Source of the DNA: Chamaea fasciata
Taxonomy: Eukaryota; Chordata; Aves; Passeriformes; Sylviidae
Reading direction: 5' to 3'
Assembly: GCA_029207755.1 (NCBI GenBank)
Contig: JARCOQ010000008.1
Coordinates: 26,339,021 to 26,403,020 of the forward strand
Length of the DNA stretch: 64,000 nt
Shown here: positions 38,191 through 49,653 of the stretch, piece by piece
How positions within the stretch are numbered: position 1 is the stretch's first letter
How the letters are laid out: each line of letters starts with the position of its first letter
Program-made: the position numbers and the translations under genes
Notes under the pieces: model-generated
Databases searched by the model: none
Told to the model about the DNA's origin: nothing
What the model saw: the letters and a program-made list of their open reading frames with translations, nothing else

Positions 38191-39167
38191 CTCTTCAGAG
38201 TAGTGAAAAGTTCTGCTGATGAAATTCTAATACTAAATGAAGTGAGCTTGGGCACATATCTCTAACCATGAGGGGGGCAAACTGATAACAAAGGCAGGTT
38301 TTACATGGCCACTCACCTTCCTCTCTGCCCCCACAGGATGGTCTCATTCCCACAGTCCTAAGCACAGGCTTTGCTCTGAACCGTGTCCAGACTTTATGCC
38401 AACACTCACAAAGTCACACTAGTTAAGCAAATGTAACACAGTTTCTGAGCAATAGAGCACCATCTTCCACCCCATGTCAGATCTTCTCAAAGTCCTTCCT
38501 GCATCGAAGAATTTTAGCATATGTTTAATGGTCTTGAAAAAATGAAGAGTATTTTAGTTCCTTAAAATAAATAAGAAAATCAAGCATCTGCTGAGCTACA
38601 GACTAAATCCCTAAGGACCTTGGCACTTGTCTGTACAGAAATCACTCCGTTTCCTGCTGTCACAGCTGAGGCTACATCTGTCAGCACTGATGGTCAGCTG
38701 CCTGTTGTTGGCAGAGGAGATCTCTCAGCTGTGACCCTCTGGCCAAATGACCATCGGAACTGGAATGGGTTGGACTACTGTCATTGTAGACAATCAGAAG
38801 TTCAGCAAAATATTATATACACGTGAGTACACAGATTGTATGTATATATGTATAGGATTTTGCTTCTTTGATAGATCTGCAGTCAGTATCAGATGTGCTT
38901 TTGTGACTAAATACGTTTTGTCTTCTTGGTGTCATATAAAAACCTTTCTTTCTTACGCCAAAACCAGTACCCACTTAAAAGAACAAGAAAATTAACCATC
39001 ATTTGAATAAATCTATCCTGTTAACTGTGCAGAACTCTAGATTATTTTAATCACAGTTACAATATAAGACAGTAAAGTCCAGATTTTATATTTTGTCTCA
39101 CGAAATCACATTTTAGCCAATTCTGGGTTTTTAAAAAATTGCTAATCTAAATATTCAATGAATTTTG

Positions 39168-39173
<6 letters not shown>
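38191..39173. other. Non-coding DNA; isolated splice-like signals
   Basis: A strong acceptor-like pyrimidine tract with AG occurs at 38316-38336, and a donor-like GTGAGT at 38823-38828. The sequence between them is not open in the frames I followed, because stops appear within about 30 codons of the acceptor. No exon is called. Confidence 0.5.

Positions 39174-39207
<34 letters not shown>
39174..39207 (+). repeat. A34 tract
   Basis: Thirty-four consecutive A residues with no AATAAA in the preceding 40 bases and no recognised retrocopy upstream. Confidence 0.95.
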
Positions 39208-39210
<3 letters not shown>

Positions 39211-39844
39211 TCATGTTATTTTCAGTTAGTCCTCCTGATTATATTGCTATTTGCAGTGTACAGCAAAATCCATATTCATTCTAATTTTGCTGGCCAGCTG
39301 GTAGAGTTGCTAAATACCATTATTTCAGACAAGATGGAGTACCAAATTAATCCAAATATTCAGACAGTTTTGGCCTGGTGGAGGCTAATTTGTCTTTTAG
39401 CAGTAAAAATCAAAACCACGTTAGCAACAAACATGCAAGTTGTTGTTCATAAATTTTCCAAGTGACACTCTAGGGGAAAATATGACCATGTGGAACAAAT
39501 TCTTTACTGTAATTAAAAACATAATATTTTTAGAGAGATCTCTATTTAAATTGAGTTTACCCAAAGTCATGGACATCTGATAATTTCATTGTTTTATTCA
39601 AAGCATTCATCAATCTTCTCCTTGTGCAAATAACCCTGCATGGAAATCCTACTACTTGATCAAATGACCATTTCCTGTATAATTCTTACACATGGCCCTG
39701 TGCTACTCAGGCTTCTCAATTACCTTGTTTCCCACCTTTGTTCTTCTCACTTTTGTTTTATCAGCATCATATTCCAATCTTCTGCCTTAAAAAAATTGCA
39801 ATTGCCTCTGGCAATCAGTTAAATTGAAGATTTGTACTGAAGAT

Positions 39845-40195
39845 TAAGAAAGCAGTTCTCTAGTTAGGGAAATAGGGACTCTCCCACATGCATTTGCAAT
39901 GTGAGGCTCAGGCAGTGCCATGATAAAGAAGCCCCATTCAAGCCTGAAAAATGGCATAGCAGCGTTGTGCTGTCCTGTGTGGCAGGTTTGGAGCACACAC
40001 AAACACCAAACATACACAGGCCTGCCCAAAATGCCCTGTGGGTGTAGGACAGCACAGGGCTGTATGTGCATGTGTGTCACACACATCGCACACATCATCC
40101 CTGCACTTATCAATGCCCATGGCCAGCTTCTGTGCACCACTGTCACTGGACACAATGCTAGCCAGACCTCGGATTTGAATAGTCAACGCTGCTCT
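39845..40195. other. GC-richer patch with an inverted repeat and overlapping frames
   Basis: This patch is visibly richer in G and C than the flanks. It contains an 11-bp perfect inverted repeat, TGTGCTGTCCT (39966-39976) and AGGACAGCACA (40046-40056), with a 69-base spacer, and a 17-base CA/TG palindrome (40070-40086). Frames of 60-103 codons are open on both strands at once, which fits reduced stop frequency in GC-richer DNA better than a gene. It could be an old DNA transposon or LTR piece, or a regulatory element; I do not recognise it. Confidence 0.5.
40070..40086. repeat. 17-bp CA/TG palindrome
   Basis: ATGTGTGT, a central C, then ACACACAT: eight-base perfect arms of alternating purine-pyrimidine sequence, a composition compatible with Z-DNA or a small cruciform. 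Confidence 0.9.
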
Positions 40196-42129
40196 TAGAC
40201 ATTCTTATAGCTGGATAAAAGCAGAGAAACAAAATTTTGGACATTGTGTTAGTTTTTATAAATGCAATTTGAGAAGCAGCGTGCAACTGTGCAGGGGAAT
40301 GTTGTGAATGCCATTATTGTAATATGAGGTGAAACATAATGAAGTCTCCATGAATAATTCTATTGTTATCCAGTACTAGCACAAATTCAGAAACGTTCTT
40401 TTTCTCTCATTACAGAGGACTTAATAAACAAATTGTGCACTGCAGAGCCTTGACTGTTCTCTCAACTATTGTTGCTTTTGCTGCCAAGAAAGGAGCGTTC
40501 TTAATTCTCTTCAAGAAAACATGTAAGGTCTCGCAGGAATTCAGATGAAATTAATTTAATTTGATAGTTTGGAGTCTATTCAAAAGTCTTGTGACTTTCT
40601 TCAGCTATATGAATTTCAAGCAAAATACAAGCTCTCAGTCAGCTCAGAGTTTATCTGTTTCATTTATGAAGGCTATTCTGCTCACTAAATAACAGGGCAC
40701 TTCTGGAATGCAGAAGTATGAAAACTCTTTTCATCCGGGATTATTGAAGGTGCAACAACTACCCCTGACTTTCATGTAAGCATGGAAGAAGTCCCTTCTG
40801 TTCTTCAGTCTTATCAGCTGAAACAGGTGTCACAGGAAACAGAGTGAAAACTCCACTTATATTCAGGTTGTTGCTGACAGTTCTGACAGTCAGCTTAAAG
40901 AAATCACTTGGAACTTCACCCACATTTAAGACAATGATTTAAGGTATTAAATTCCTTTAAAAATAATTTCACTTAGGTTACAGAGAAAATCATAAAATCC
41001 CTTTACATTCTTTCCCAGGTAGCCGTTGATTTTTTTTGTTTGTTTGTTTTTTTTCACTTAGTGAAACTGACAACTCAAATATATTCACTAAGACTTACCA
41101 TGACTCTGATGTGAGTCATTTACCCATGCTACAAAAAAGGACATAAGCAACAAGACATTCTCTCTGTATTTTGATTTTTCTCTCAGCGCAAGGACACCAT
41201 AATTGACAGGCGAAATAAAATTTTCTTTCAGTGCTGTTCATTTCTTGTCTATCTGCAAAATATTAGTGCATGAGACTCCAGTTTGTCAGCATCCACGATG
41301 TCCTTGAGCTGAGAAAGGGGTGAGAGAGGTACCTTGTGCTCCAGTGCTTGTCTGAGAGACATGTGGGCACAATCTGTAATATAGTTACATCTTACTGCTA
41401 ATATAGTTTAATTTATAATCTGATAAAACATGATAGGTAAATATATTTCCTAATTAGAGAGGATAGTATTGCATCGGAGATACAGAAAAACACTAAATAA
41501 ACACACTGAGCCTCTAGGAAAGATAATACTTATGTAATTACTTTAAATATCTGTGTAATTAAGTACATACTCATTCTTTTTAATGTTTTCTATTCTGCAG
41601 TGAAATCTATTGCTTTGAGATGATCTTTTAGTACAAGAAAGAGACAAATGCCTTCCCTTCTGTTTTCACCAAGAGATAGAATAACACATCATATGTATAG
41701 AAAGTGTTTTTCTGCAAGATTTCAGAGATGAAAGCTTCCAAAGATGCATATCTATGTTCCAATTATATTTCTTACTATTTTAATTTACTTATTTATTTTC
41801 ACTAACCAGGACTTTGAAACATTCTTGATCAGTCCATGTTCAGGGGAAAAAAAACAACCAGGTGTTTCTGGCATTCTGGGTGCCGGAATAAAGGTTTCGA
41901 TGAAGTAATCAAAATGTATTCAGATTGCAGGAAGGAAATAGTTCTACAATATACTACATCATTTTACACACCTCTCAGAGATGACCCATGTCCTTTCCAA
42001 ATTTTCAAGGCTTTTATCAATCCAGACTGATAAAGATCACTTCCTGATGGAGTGAAGAACTGAAGAAGGCTTCAAGCATCAGCACCTTATTATCTAGAAG
42101 TCCCTCATATCTCTTTTCTATGCTCCCAA
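40196..42129. other. Non-coding DNA, no gene seen
   Basis: AT-rich unique sequence, with a T/TTTG low-complexity piece at about 41031-41054. No coding or RNA gene is recognised. Confidence 0.55.
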
Positions 42130-42420
42130 GGGCAGCTCTACACAGCTCTGGCTCTTTCTCTCCTTCTCTCTTCCTTCTGCAGTTCTGCTTGCTCCCTCCT
42201 GTCCCTAGCACAGACACCTAACCCTGTCTGTCCCTCTTACAGTGCATTACCCTTTCTGTCCCTCACACGACCTCCTGTTCGTTCCTCCTCACAGCACAGC
42301 CAGCAGACTCCAGTTGACTCTCTACCAGCGAACTCACTCTTATCACACCCATGGCTGTGAGGACAGGGCTCTTCCTTTGGTAATTAACACAGCTCCAATG
42401 TAGTGGGGGCAAGATTGCCT
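42130..42420 (-). mobile_element. LTR-related segment, minus strand (degraded)
   Basis: The block is C/T-rich on the plus strand and includes repeated CTGTCCCT words. It shares landmark phrases, in the same order, with the segment at 57530-58027: an 'ACCAGC(G/T)AAC(T/C)CACTC' phrase, then TTATCAC(A/G)CC, then GGTAATTAACACAG. Two separate copies with shared order indicate a dispersed repeat. The 57530 copy has LTR-like features, so the minus-strand retroviral assignment is carried over from it. Boundaries are uncertain and the copy is diverged. Confidence 0.4.
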
Positions 42421-45400
42421 TCAGCACACTCTCTGTCTTCCCACAAATTCCTTCACAAAAAGTTGTCACTTCAAGAACCCTGAATTATGTGGAAAACACA
42501 CAGTCAGGCCAACTTAATTCATTGGTGCCACAAGACAGAACTCAGCTTCCAGTGCTAATAAGGGAAGATTCTACATGCAGCTGAGAATTTTTAGGCACCA
42601 ACACCAGCAGAGCATCTCTGAAACCAAGTGGGGGAGAGTATAATCCACCTTGATGTTTTCTGTTGGAAAACCAGAAAGCTCTTTTACTGAAATGTTTTCC
42701 CAGACTCATTGCAAAATAAGGAAAAGCAGGTATCAAAATAAGAAAAAAAGGTATGCATCACACTGGTGGGAATGAAACTCAGTCTTCCTACCCACTCTTC
42801 TGTCTAGTCATAATACTTGCCAGGGAAGTGAGACCCATGTCTCTAAGTGAACTTCACTCAGCCGTCTGTGCCTTAGAGGTCTATGCTCACTTCAGTAGGA
42901 GTTAAATGGTAACTGGAATGCATAAAGCAGAATACAGACTTGACTTGCTGTACAGACCAGGCTAAAGACATGGGCCATCAGGATTGTATTCAGATGCTGA
43001 TAAGACATGAAGAGGCTTTTGCTCAAAAGTTCTTGAAAAGTGAAGTGCGATCTGAATTCCAAATCAATTCAGTTTGATTGAGACGACCATGGCTTAATTT
43101 TTCATAACAAGCATACTCTAGTTATCAGTCATTTTTGGTTAATTGCTCTGTGAATCACCAGACTGACTAAAATACAAGACATTACTCCCTCAACACCCTG
43201 TGCTAGCTCACATTATTTGTGGTACAGTAAATATGCATCACTACTGCCCACAGTGTGCCAATGCTTTACAACATTACTTCAAAATACTGTCATCTCCACA
43301 TATATGTGGTAATACCTGACAGATAAATACTAGGAAATAAGCTGTAGCTGAAAGAATAGCCAAAACTTGAATAAATTGCCTTAGACAGGTTTAGAGACCT
43401 TCATCATCAGAGCTGTAAAAGCAGATTAGACATATGTCTGTCACAAGTGATTCCTTTTGCCTTGAGGAGGCTTCAGCAAGTCTTCTACAAGCCTTTTTTC
43501 AGGATTCTAAAATACTCCTATACAACTCCCAAGTGTATGAAAACAAAAACACAGGCTGTAAAAATGCCAAGTTTTCAGTCACCAATATACAAAGAAATCT
43601 GAGAGAAATAAGAGGATACTTTCTTTATTTCACTAGTGAAAGAGAAAATTATATTATATTAAATGATTATAGTAACATTTTTTTCTATTGAAAACCTGAA
43701 ATCTTCCCCCCAACTTAAAATCTCCAATAATGTTTCTGATGCAAATAGTGAAATTATCCATTTAGAAATGACACAGGATGTGACACAATCATAATACCAT
43801 CCAGCCAGGAAACAGATATGATGGAGCATGACTGATAACAATGTTGTCTGCAGTATAGATATGAGTTAGTAAATTTTTGAATTCTCATATAAAAGCTGAT
43901 TTTTTTCTCAGAAAAAAAAATCTGCAAGAATATCCTGGTACATTGTACATAGACCTCAGCAGCCAGTTTAAACTGAGGGAAAAACTAAACATGAAATATA
44001 TAATTCCAAAGACAATAAATTCTCCACACTGATTCAGTGGTTAAACATTGCACAGTTAGAAATATTGTCACTGTTCTCCACATCTGCTGATCCAGCCTCA
44101 GGTGGTAGATACAGATAAACCTTCAAATTTTCTAGCATAAACTACAATGACAAGGTTTATTAGTTAAGCTTATTTCTATGACTGCAGCCTTAATTATCTG
44201 TTTTTTGGTTTCCAAATTTTTTTTCACTTTTTTAAGGTTTTCTGAAAAAAATCAAAAAGAATGGTGTTTTCACTACTCAGCTTAGTTCTTTTTTTAAAAA
44301 ACAGAAAAATAGAAAAGTAATTGGTTTTATTCCAACACGCAGTCCAGAAGCATACTAGCATAATATGTCTCCAGTCAGACTTCTTTGGTTATAATTGTCA
44401 TTTCTCAATTATTTCATCTCTTTACCATGGAATCTGAAAAATCCTTAAACAAGCTGAATGTTAGCTCAATCATGTCCTCCATGTCACAAAGCAAGGAGGA
44501 ATGAAGTGTATCTCTTCATCTGAGTAAAGGCTTAGGTCTACAGGAACAATTATGCCCATTTCATTTACATGCTTGCAAAACACAAAAAAATATTTCCTAC
44601 ATCAGCACAAAGCAAAGAAGAAAATTGATTTCAAAGTATGACTCAATCCCTCAAAACACAGTATTAATTCATACAATATACTGCACTTCACTAAGAGGGA
44701 AATGATCTTTGCAAACACTGACCTAAGTCTAAACAAAAAGGCATACAGAAAATAGATAGGAAATAACGGTAAGAACACAGATACTTATCTTAAAAATTTT
44801 CACTACCACCTGTTAAAGGAGCTTATGAAGGTGATCATCCAGATGGAGATAAGGTAATCAATAGAAGTGTTGAGCACTACTTCAGTTATATGGATAAGAG
44901 TCCTCCCAGTAATGCTTGTTTCATGCCCAAGAAAAATATGAAATGTCTGAACCCTGAAACCTGTGCTCTGAAAATGTGAAGAATTCAGCTACATTCTCAA
45001 ACTAAATAATGACTTCTCTTGTACTTAAGGATCAAATCAAGGTTGAGGATAATAAAGTCTACCTGACAAACTCTATTGAAGTTTAAGTAAGACTTTGTGT
45101 TGCAGATTACATCTCCATAAAATATCAAAGCTGTGAGGTCACAAGAAAAATAGCAAAGGAAATAATGACAAGTGGAATTAAAAAGGCCCAGACAGTTTTT
45201 TGAGTGAATACATGGAAACATAAAAGGTCCTACTGTACTTAAAGTATAAGTTGCATAGTTAATACTTCTGCAAAGTTTTTTTCTCTGCTCCAGATAATTT
45301 CATTTCCCTTGTTCTTTGTCAAAACAGGCAGACTTGCTAAAGAAAAGACAAAATTCTTGCAGAAGAGGGTCCAGAGAGGATCTCATTTTCTGGGGGTCAT

Positions 45401-46275
45401 TAGCAGGACTAGAGGTTGGCAGTGAAAAACATTAGTCTTCTAGGCCCTTTCTAGTGAAGATAGAAATCAGCTATACCATTTTTATTCCCTTTCCTTCTAT
45501 TCCCACTCAATCTTACTTCACAAGCAAAGTAGTTGAGAAATTCAAATTGTCTAGCAGTTCTGTCTGCTAGTGAGGAATGTGGTTAACAACAAAAAGAAAG
45601 GAAAATAAGCTGTTTATGATTCAGGCACACTGGAAATTACTAATTTACTTTTCTGTCTTCCATTTCTAATCTCTACTGTCAAAATCTGACTCCCTGAATA
45701 AATATTTTCAAGAGAGCTTTGATAATCTTGAAACTGTCTGAGCTGGTATAAGCACAGACTGGCAGACACTGCCAACCTTTCAGTCTTCTCATCAGAAGGC
45801 ATGAGATAGATATGTGTGGTGGCCTCTTGCTTATATTTTTCTTTTTTCCATGAGAATAGAACAGTCACTTCATTCTCTAAATATTTTTAGAACATTCCTG
45901 TCCTGTATCTAAACTTGGAATGCCTTCATTTTCCTGAAATTTCTATACCTCTCACAAGTCCTCAACTATGTATTCTACAGAACTGAACACATCAGTACCC
46001 AGTTCAAAAATGGCTTTGAAAGTGGTAGAAAAATGATTACTTGATGCAAGTGTAAGACAGATCAGGCTTCTCTCTGTAAGAGGGCTTCCATCCCAGGATC
46101 ATTACTGCTGTATTTTACCATGTTTTGTGTTACATGTAGAAACAGTCCTGGAAACAGAGACAGGACATCCATCTTCCCCATTTCTTAACAGCTAGCCTAA
46201 GCTGAACTGCACTGGATGTCACTCTGGTGACAAAAATAGCTTGTTGTTCCTTCCCCACGCAGAAATCCAACAGTT
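42421..46275. other. Non-coding DNA, no gene seen
   Basis: AT-rich sequence without a recognised gene or element. Frames such as 42542-42736 (minus), 43434-43691 (plus) and 45614-45868 (minus) show no domain signatures. Confidence 0.55.
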
Positions 46276-46383
46276 GTTTTTTTTTGGGTTTTTTTTTTGG
46301 TTTGTTTGGGGTTTTTTTGTTTTTTTTTTTTTTGTTTTGTTTTGGGGTTTTTTTTTTTGTTTTTTGTTTTTTGTTTTTTTTTT
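46276..46383 (+). repeat. T-rich tract with G runs
   Basis: About 108 bases made almost only of T and G, with G3 and two G4 runs separated by T stretches and then TTTTTTG units. It is low-complexity DNA. The overlapping Lys/Pro-rich (minus) and Phe/Leu-rich (plus) frames are artefacts of the composition. Confidence 0.95.
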
Positions 46384-49080
46384 AAGAAAAACTGAGGCTG
46401 GGGCAAATAAAATCTCTGTGGATCTTTCTAGCCTCAGGGGATCTCCATGACAGAAACTGGTTCAGTCAGAGCTAAAACCACTTCATTCATGGCTCCTGCC
46501 TGAGCAAAACAGTGGTGTGGTGCTCATGTACTTACCCTGGGCACACATCAAAGTGTCTGTGAAACTGGATCTAATTGGACAGACTGATACTGATAGTATG
46601 AGAAGAGATTATGCAGAATTAATTATCTGTGGGGACAGTGCTTCACCTTCACTGTTTCAAGTGTTCTCTGTGTGATGGAACTGAGCTTCTCCAGCAAAGC
46701 AGTCAGTGATAAAGCTGATGTTCCTATTCCAAGGGCTCTCTGTATTGTCAAACCAAGTCTGGTAACACTGACTTAACTTTTCCAAAAGAATATACATATA
46801 ACTCCTGAAATTTCTGCAGAAACACATTTTCCATTAAAAGGATATAACATGAATTTCTATGAAACCTGAATGCTCATCAACTCCCCACCCCACACCCTAC
46901 TCAGAGTCCACTGGGAAATGAGACTGTATATCTCCTAAGGCCATCCCAGAGAGCAATGTTTTAAATAAATAACTAAGACCTATTTGTCTTTGCCAAGAAA
47001 TATCTTTTAAATAAATCTCTGCTTGTCCCTGTTGACTGTCACTGCACACAACTGCAATTTGTATTTCCCTGACATCCTATTCCATTATTGTTCTTGTCGC
47101 TCAATACAGTGCATGTTTCTCTTTAACTCTCATCAAATAGTTTTCAGTTTAAAATCTAATTTATTTTCCTTGGTTACAGTTTTTCTCACCAGTAGATTCC
47201 CTTTTGCATTAGTATTAATATCTAAAATATTAGCTGATAGTTTCTATACTCTTTAAAAATCTTCATGAAAGTTATCTCTATTATAAGATAAGGATAGCAA
47301 TAAAAGCCAGAGACACAGACAATTTTTTATGCTTGACACAGTACAGGAACATTCTTTAGGGATGGGAAAATTAAGTACAGATTTTAGTGCTAGTCAGCCA
47401 ACTGAACACTGCTTGAATGACACAGCAGACCCTGCTGCAGACTATCCACCTGAGATAGATGTGGAATGTCAGATCTGTGAGCAATGAGAGAAGAGACTGG
47501 GATCTATAGCTTAACAATTAAGCATTGATTAATATCAATCAAAGTTTTAATTTGAACAGTTTCCCAAGTTTTGGACTTTACGGAACTGTGTTCTATAGGA
47601 CATCGCACCCAACACACATCATAAAGTAAGGCCATGTACATTAGCATCTTACAAACCTCATAAAGAAGTTGAGGGCTTCTGCAGAGAACAGCAACATTTC
47701 TTGTAGGAAAAAAAAAAAGAATAAATAGACAACAGCTGTATTCAATGTTTATTAGAAGGCAGATTTGCCTGTCTCTGCCAGCCTTTCTGGCACATTTCTG
47801 TAAAATGGCAGCTAAGTTATCACACTCTCCAAACACCACTGAGGACCAAGGCATGCAATATTCTACTGAAGCTCTAGGATCTACCAGAAAAAAAGAAGAG
47901 TTGTTCCTGTGGATGCTCCAAAGTACAGTGGTCTTCAATCCCACACCCTCATCCTCAAGTGTATAATTTAGTTAGATGACAGACTTCTCAGAATGGACCT
48001 TATCTGCTAAAAAGGGTAGGCATCTCTGAGCTTTCAAAGTATTTGCAACCCAATAAAGAGCTAGTTGAATCTCTGCCCCAATGCACTGAAATTTTTACAA
48101 TGTGCTCTCCAATGAATCATATCTTGGCACTCCAGTTATAATTGAAAGACCTAAGAGTCTGAATTTCCTCTCACAAGCATCAATACACTGATATAATTCC
48201 ACTGGATTTAACTCATAGTCATACTAATGAATTTTACACCATTTAGCTTTAAATTAGATACCAACGTACAAGAGTATTAATCAGAATCAAGCACTGAAAT
48301 CTTGACTAGAATTACTCAGACAAAACCAAGAAAACAGAATCAGCAGCTGAGACTTGTTTCAAGTAAGTGCAGAGGTTGCCCTTTCTATAAAGAAAGAGAT
48401 GCTTTGCTATGCTTTGCTGCTTTTATCACCATAAAACAAAGCCAAGAGAAAAAGAAGGATGATTAAACACCCACTAGTGGAAATCCATGGATGCAAAGCA
48501 TTTCTCACTTGGGCTCTTAGCTGTCAGGACTTTTGTTAGGCAAGGGTGGTTTGCAGCAGCATACACCTGTCAACAGTTACAGAAGTTACTTTAAAGAAGT
48601 TTATCTGCATCCATCTGGAGAAAATAACTCCTAGTGACAGAAATGCACATACCCTCAGTCAACAAAGATGATGACAGTGAACAAGTCAGAAACCAAAATG
48701 ATAGCCATAAAACTCTTTGTTTACATTTGCAGAAATATATGTTTTCTATAACAGCCTGAAGTTTGAAAGGCTGCAATGTCATATACCATCAGAGACAAAT
48801 GTGCACCTCTCTCTCCCAGGATTTCTCAAGGCACACACTGCATCAGAGTTACAAGAGAATAAAGAAGCAAAGAAATACAGCAAAAGGTAAAATGAAGGAG
48901 AATAAGCCAAAGTTCAGTTAAATCAGGCTTTCTGAGCATCAGATCAAGGGAGAAGGTGTTTCTCAGGGAACAGTGCAATGAATTCATAGTCAAGAACAAT
49001 GAATCACATTCCTGGTTCCCATGTTGATTACGTAGCTTTGCTCAAATTACTGAATTTCCCCATTCTTCATTTAACATAGA
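46384..49080. other. Non-coding DNA, no gene seen
   Basis: No recognisable gene. The 146-codon frame at 47504-47944 (minus) starts at a GTG rather than ATG, crosses an A-rich low-complexity stretch near 47707-47720, and matches nothing I know, so it is not called. Confidence 0.55.
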
Positions 49081-49316
49081 GTGCTGGTTTTGGCTGAGAT
49101 AATTTTGTTCACAGTAACTTGTATGGGGCTGTGTTTTGGATTTGGGCTGGAACCTCTGTTGATAATACAGAGGTGTTTCAGTTTTTGCTGAGCAGTCAAG
49201 GCCTTTGCTGCTCCTCACATCACCCCACCAGCGAAGAGGTTTGGGGGGCATAAAAAGTTGGGAGGAGCTAACCCCAGCTGACCACAGGGATATTCCATGT
49301 AATGTCATGCTCAGCA

Positions 49317-49322
49317 TATAAA
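49317..49322 (+). promoter_or_regulatory. TATA box of the ERVL LTR
   Basis: TATAAA in the conserved context TCAGCATATAAAGCTGGGGG, which is a hallmark of this LTR family's core promoter. The motif is intact; activity is unknown. Confidence 0.75.
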
Positions 49323-49500
49323 GCTGGGGGAGGAGAAGGAAGGAGGGACATTCAGTGTGATGGGTTTTTTTCTTCCCAAGTCACCACTGTGTGATGGAGC
49401 CCCACTGTCATGGCAATGACTGAACCCCTGCCTGCCCATGGGAAGTGGTAAATTAATTCCTTGGTTTCCTTCGCTTGCATGTGCAGCTTTTTCTTCACCT

Positions 49501-49506
49501 ATTAAA
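49501..49506 (+). terminator. Poly(A) signal ATTAAA of the ERVL LTR
   Basis: ATTAAA lies about 180 bases after the TATA box and is followed by CTGTCTTTTTCTC, which provides a T-rich downstream element. This is the usual signal position in the family. Confidence 0.65.
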
Positions 49507-49622
49507 CTGTCTTTTTCTCAACCCAGTTTTCTCCATTTTACTCTTCTGATTCTCTTCCCCACCCCACTGGAGGCAGTGAGCAAGTGGCTGTGTGGGGCTC
49601 AGCTAATAACTGGGGTTAAACC

Positions 49623-49653
49623 ACAACACACAGACACATACAGACACACACAA
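49623..49653 (+). repeat. CA-rich microsatellite at the LTR 3' edge
   Basis: CACAACACACAGACACATAC and a further ACAGACACACAC directly overlap and follow the LTR terminus. It probably obscures the right-hand target-site duplication. Confidence 0.75.

Larger units (their letters stand above)
49081..49628 (+). mobile_element. Avian ERVL-type LTR, near full length, probably solo
   Basis: The whole block follows the common bird ERVL LTR as I remember it. It starts GTGCTGGTTTTGGCTG, then has TATGGGGCTGTGTTTTGGAT, GCTGAGCAGTCAAGGCCTTT, CAGCTGACCACAGGGATATT, TCATGCTCAGCATATAAAGC (TATA box), CTGCCTGCCCATGGGAAGTG, CCTATTAAACTGTCTTT (poly(A) signal), and ends GGGGTTAAACCACAACA. The length of about 548 bp is close to full; a small deletion is likely in the U3 part. 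The flanks (CATAG left, CACAG right) are only a loose candidate target-site duplication. No primer-binding site or pol sequence follows, so this is most likely a solo LTR left by recombination between two LTRs. Divergence from the remembered consensus is modest, so it is younger than the CR1 relics. Confidence 0.88.

Noticed and set aside
39844..40155. 103-codon Cys-rich frame, minus strand, as a possible small secreted protein
   Set aside because: At least four other frames are open over the same bases on both strands; reduced stop frequency in a GC-richer patch explains this better.
42740..42860. Minus-strand phrase resembling a tRNA T-arm, as a tRNA-derived SINE
   Set aside because: No A box or cloverleaf could be traced, and the similarity is limited to about 15 bases.
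46197..46450. Lys-rich (minus) and Phe-rich (plus) frames
   Set aside because: They are direct translations of a T/G low-complexity tract.
47504..47944. 146-codon frame, minus strand
   Set aside because: It starts at GTG, passes through an A-rich low-complexity run and matches nothing recognised.
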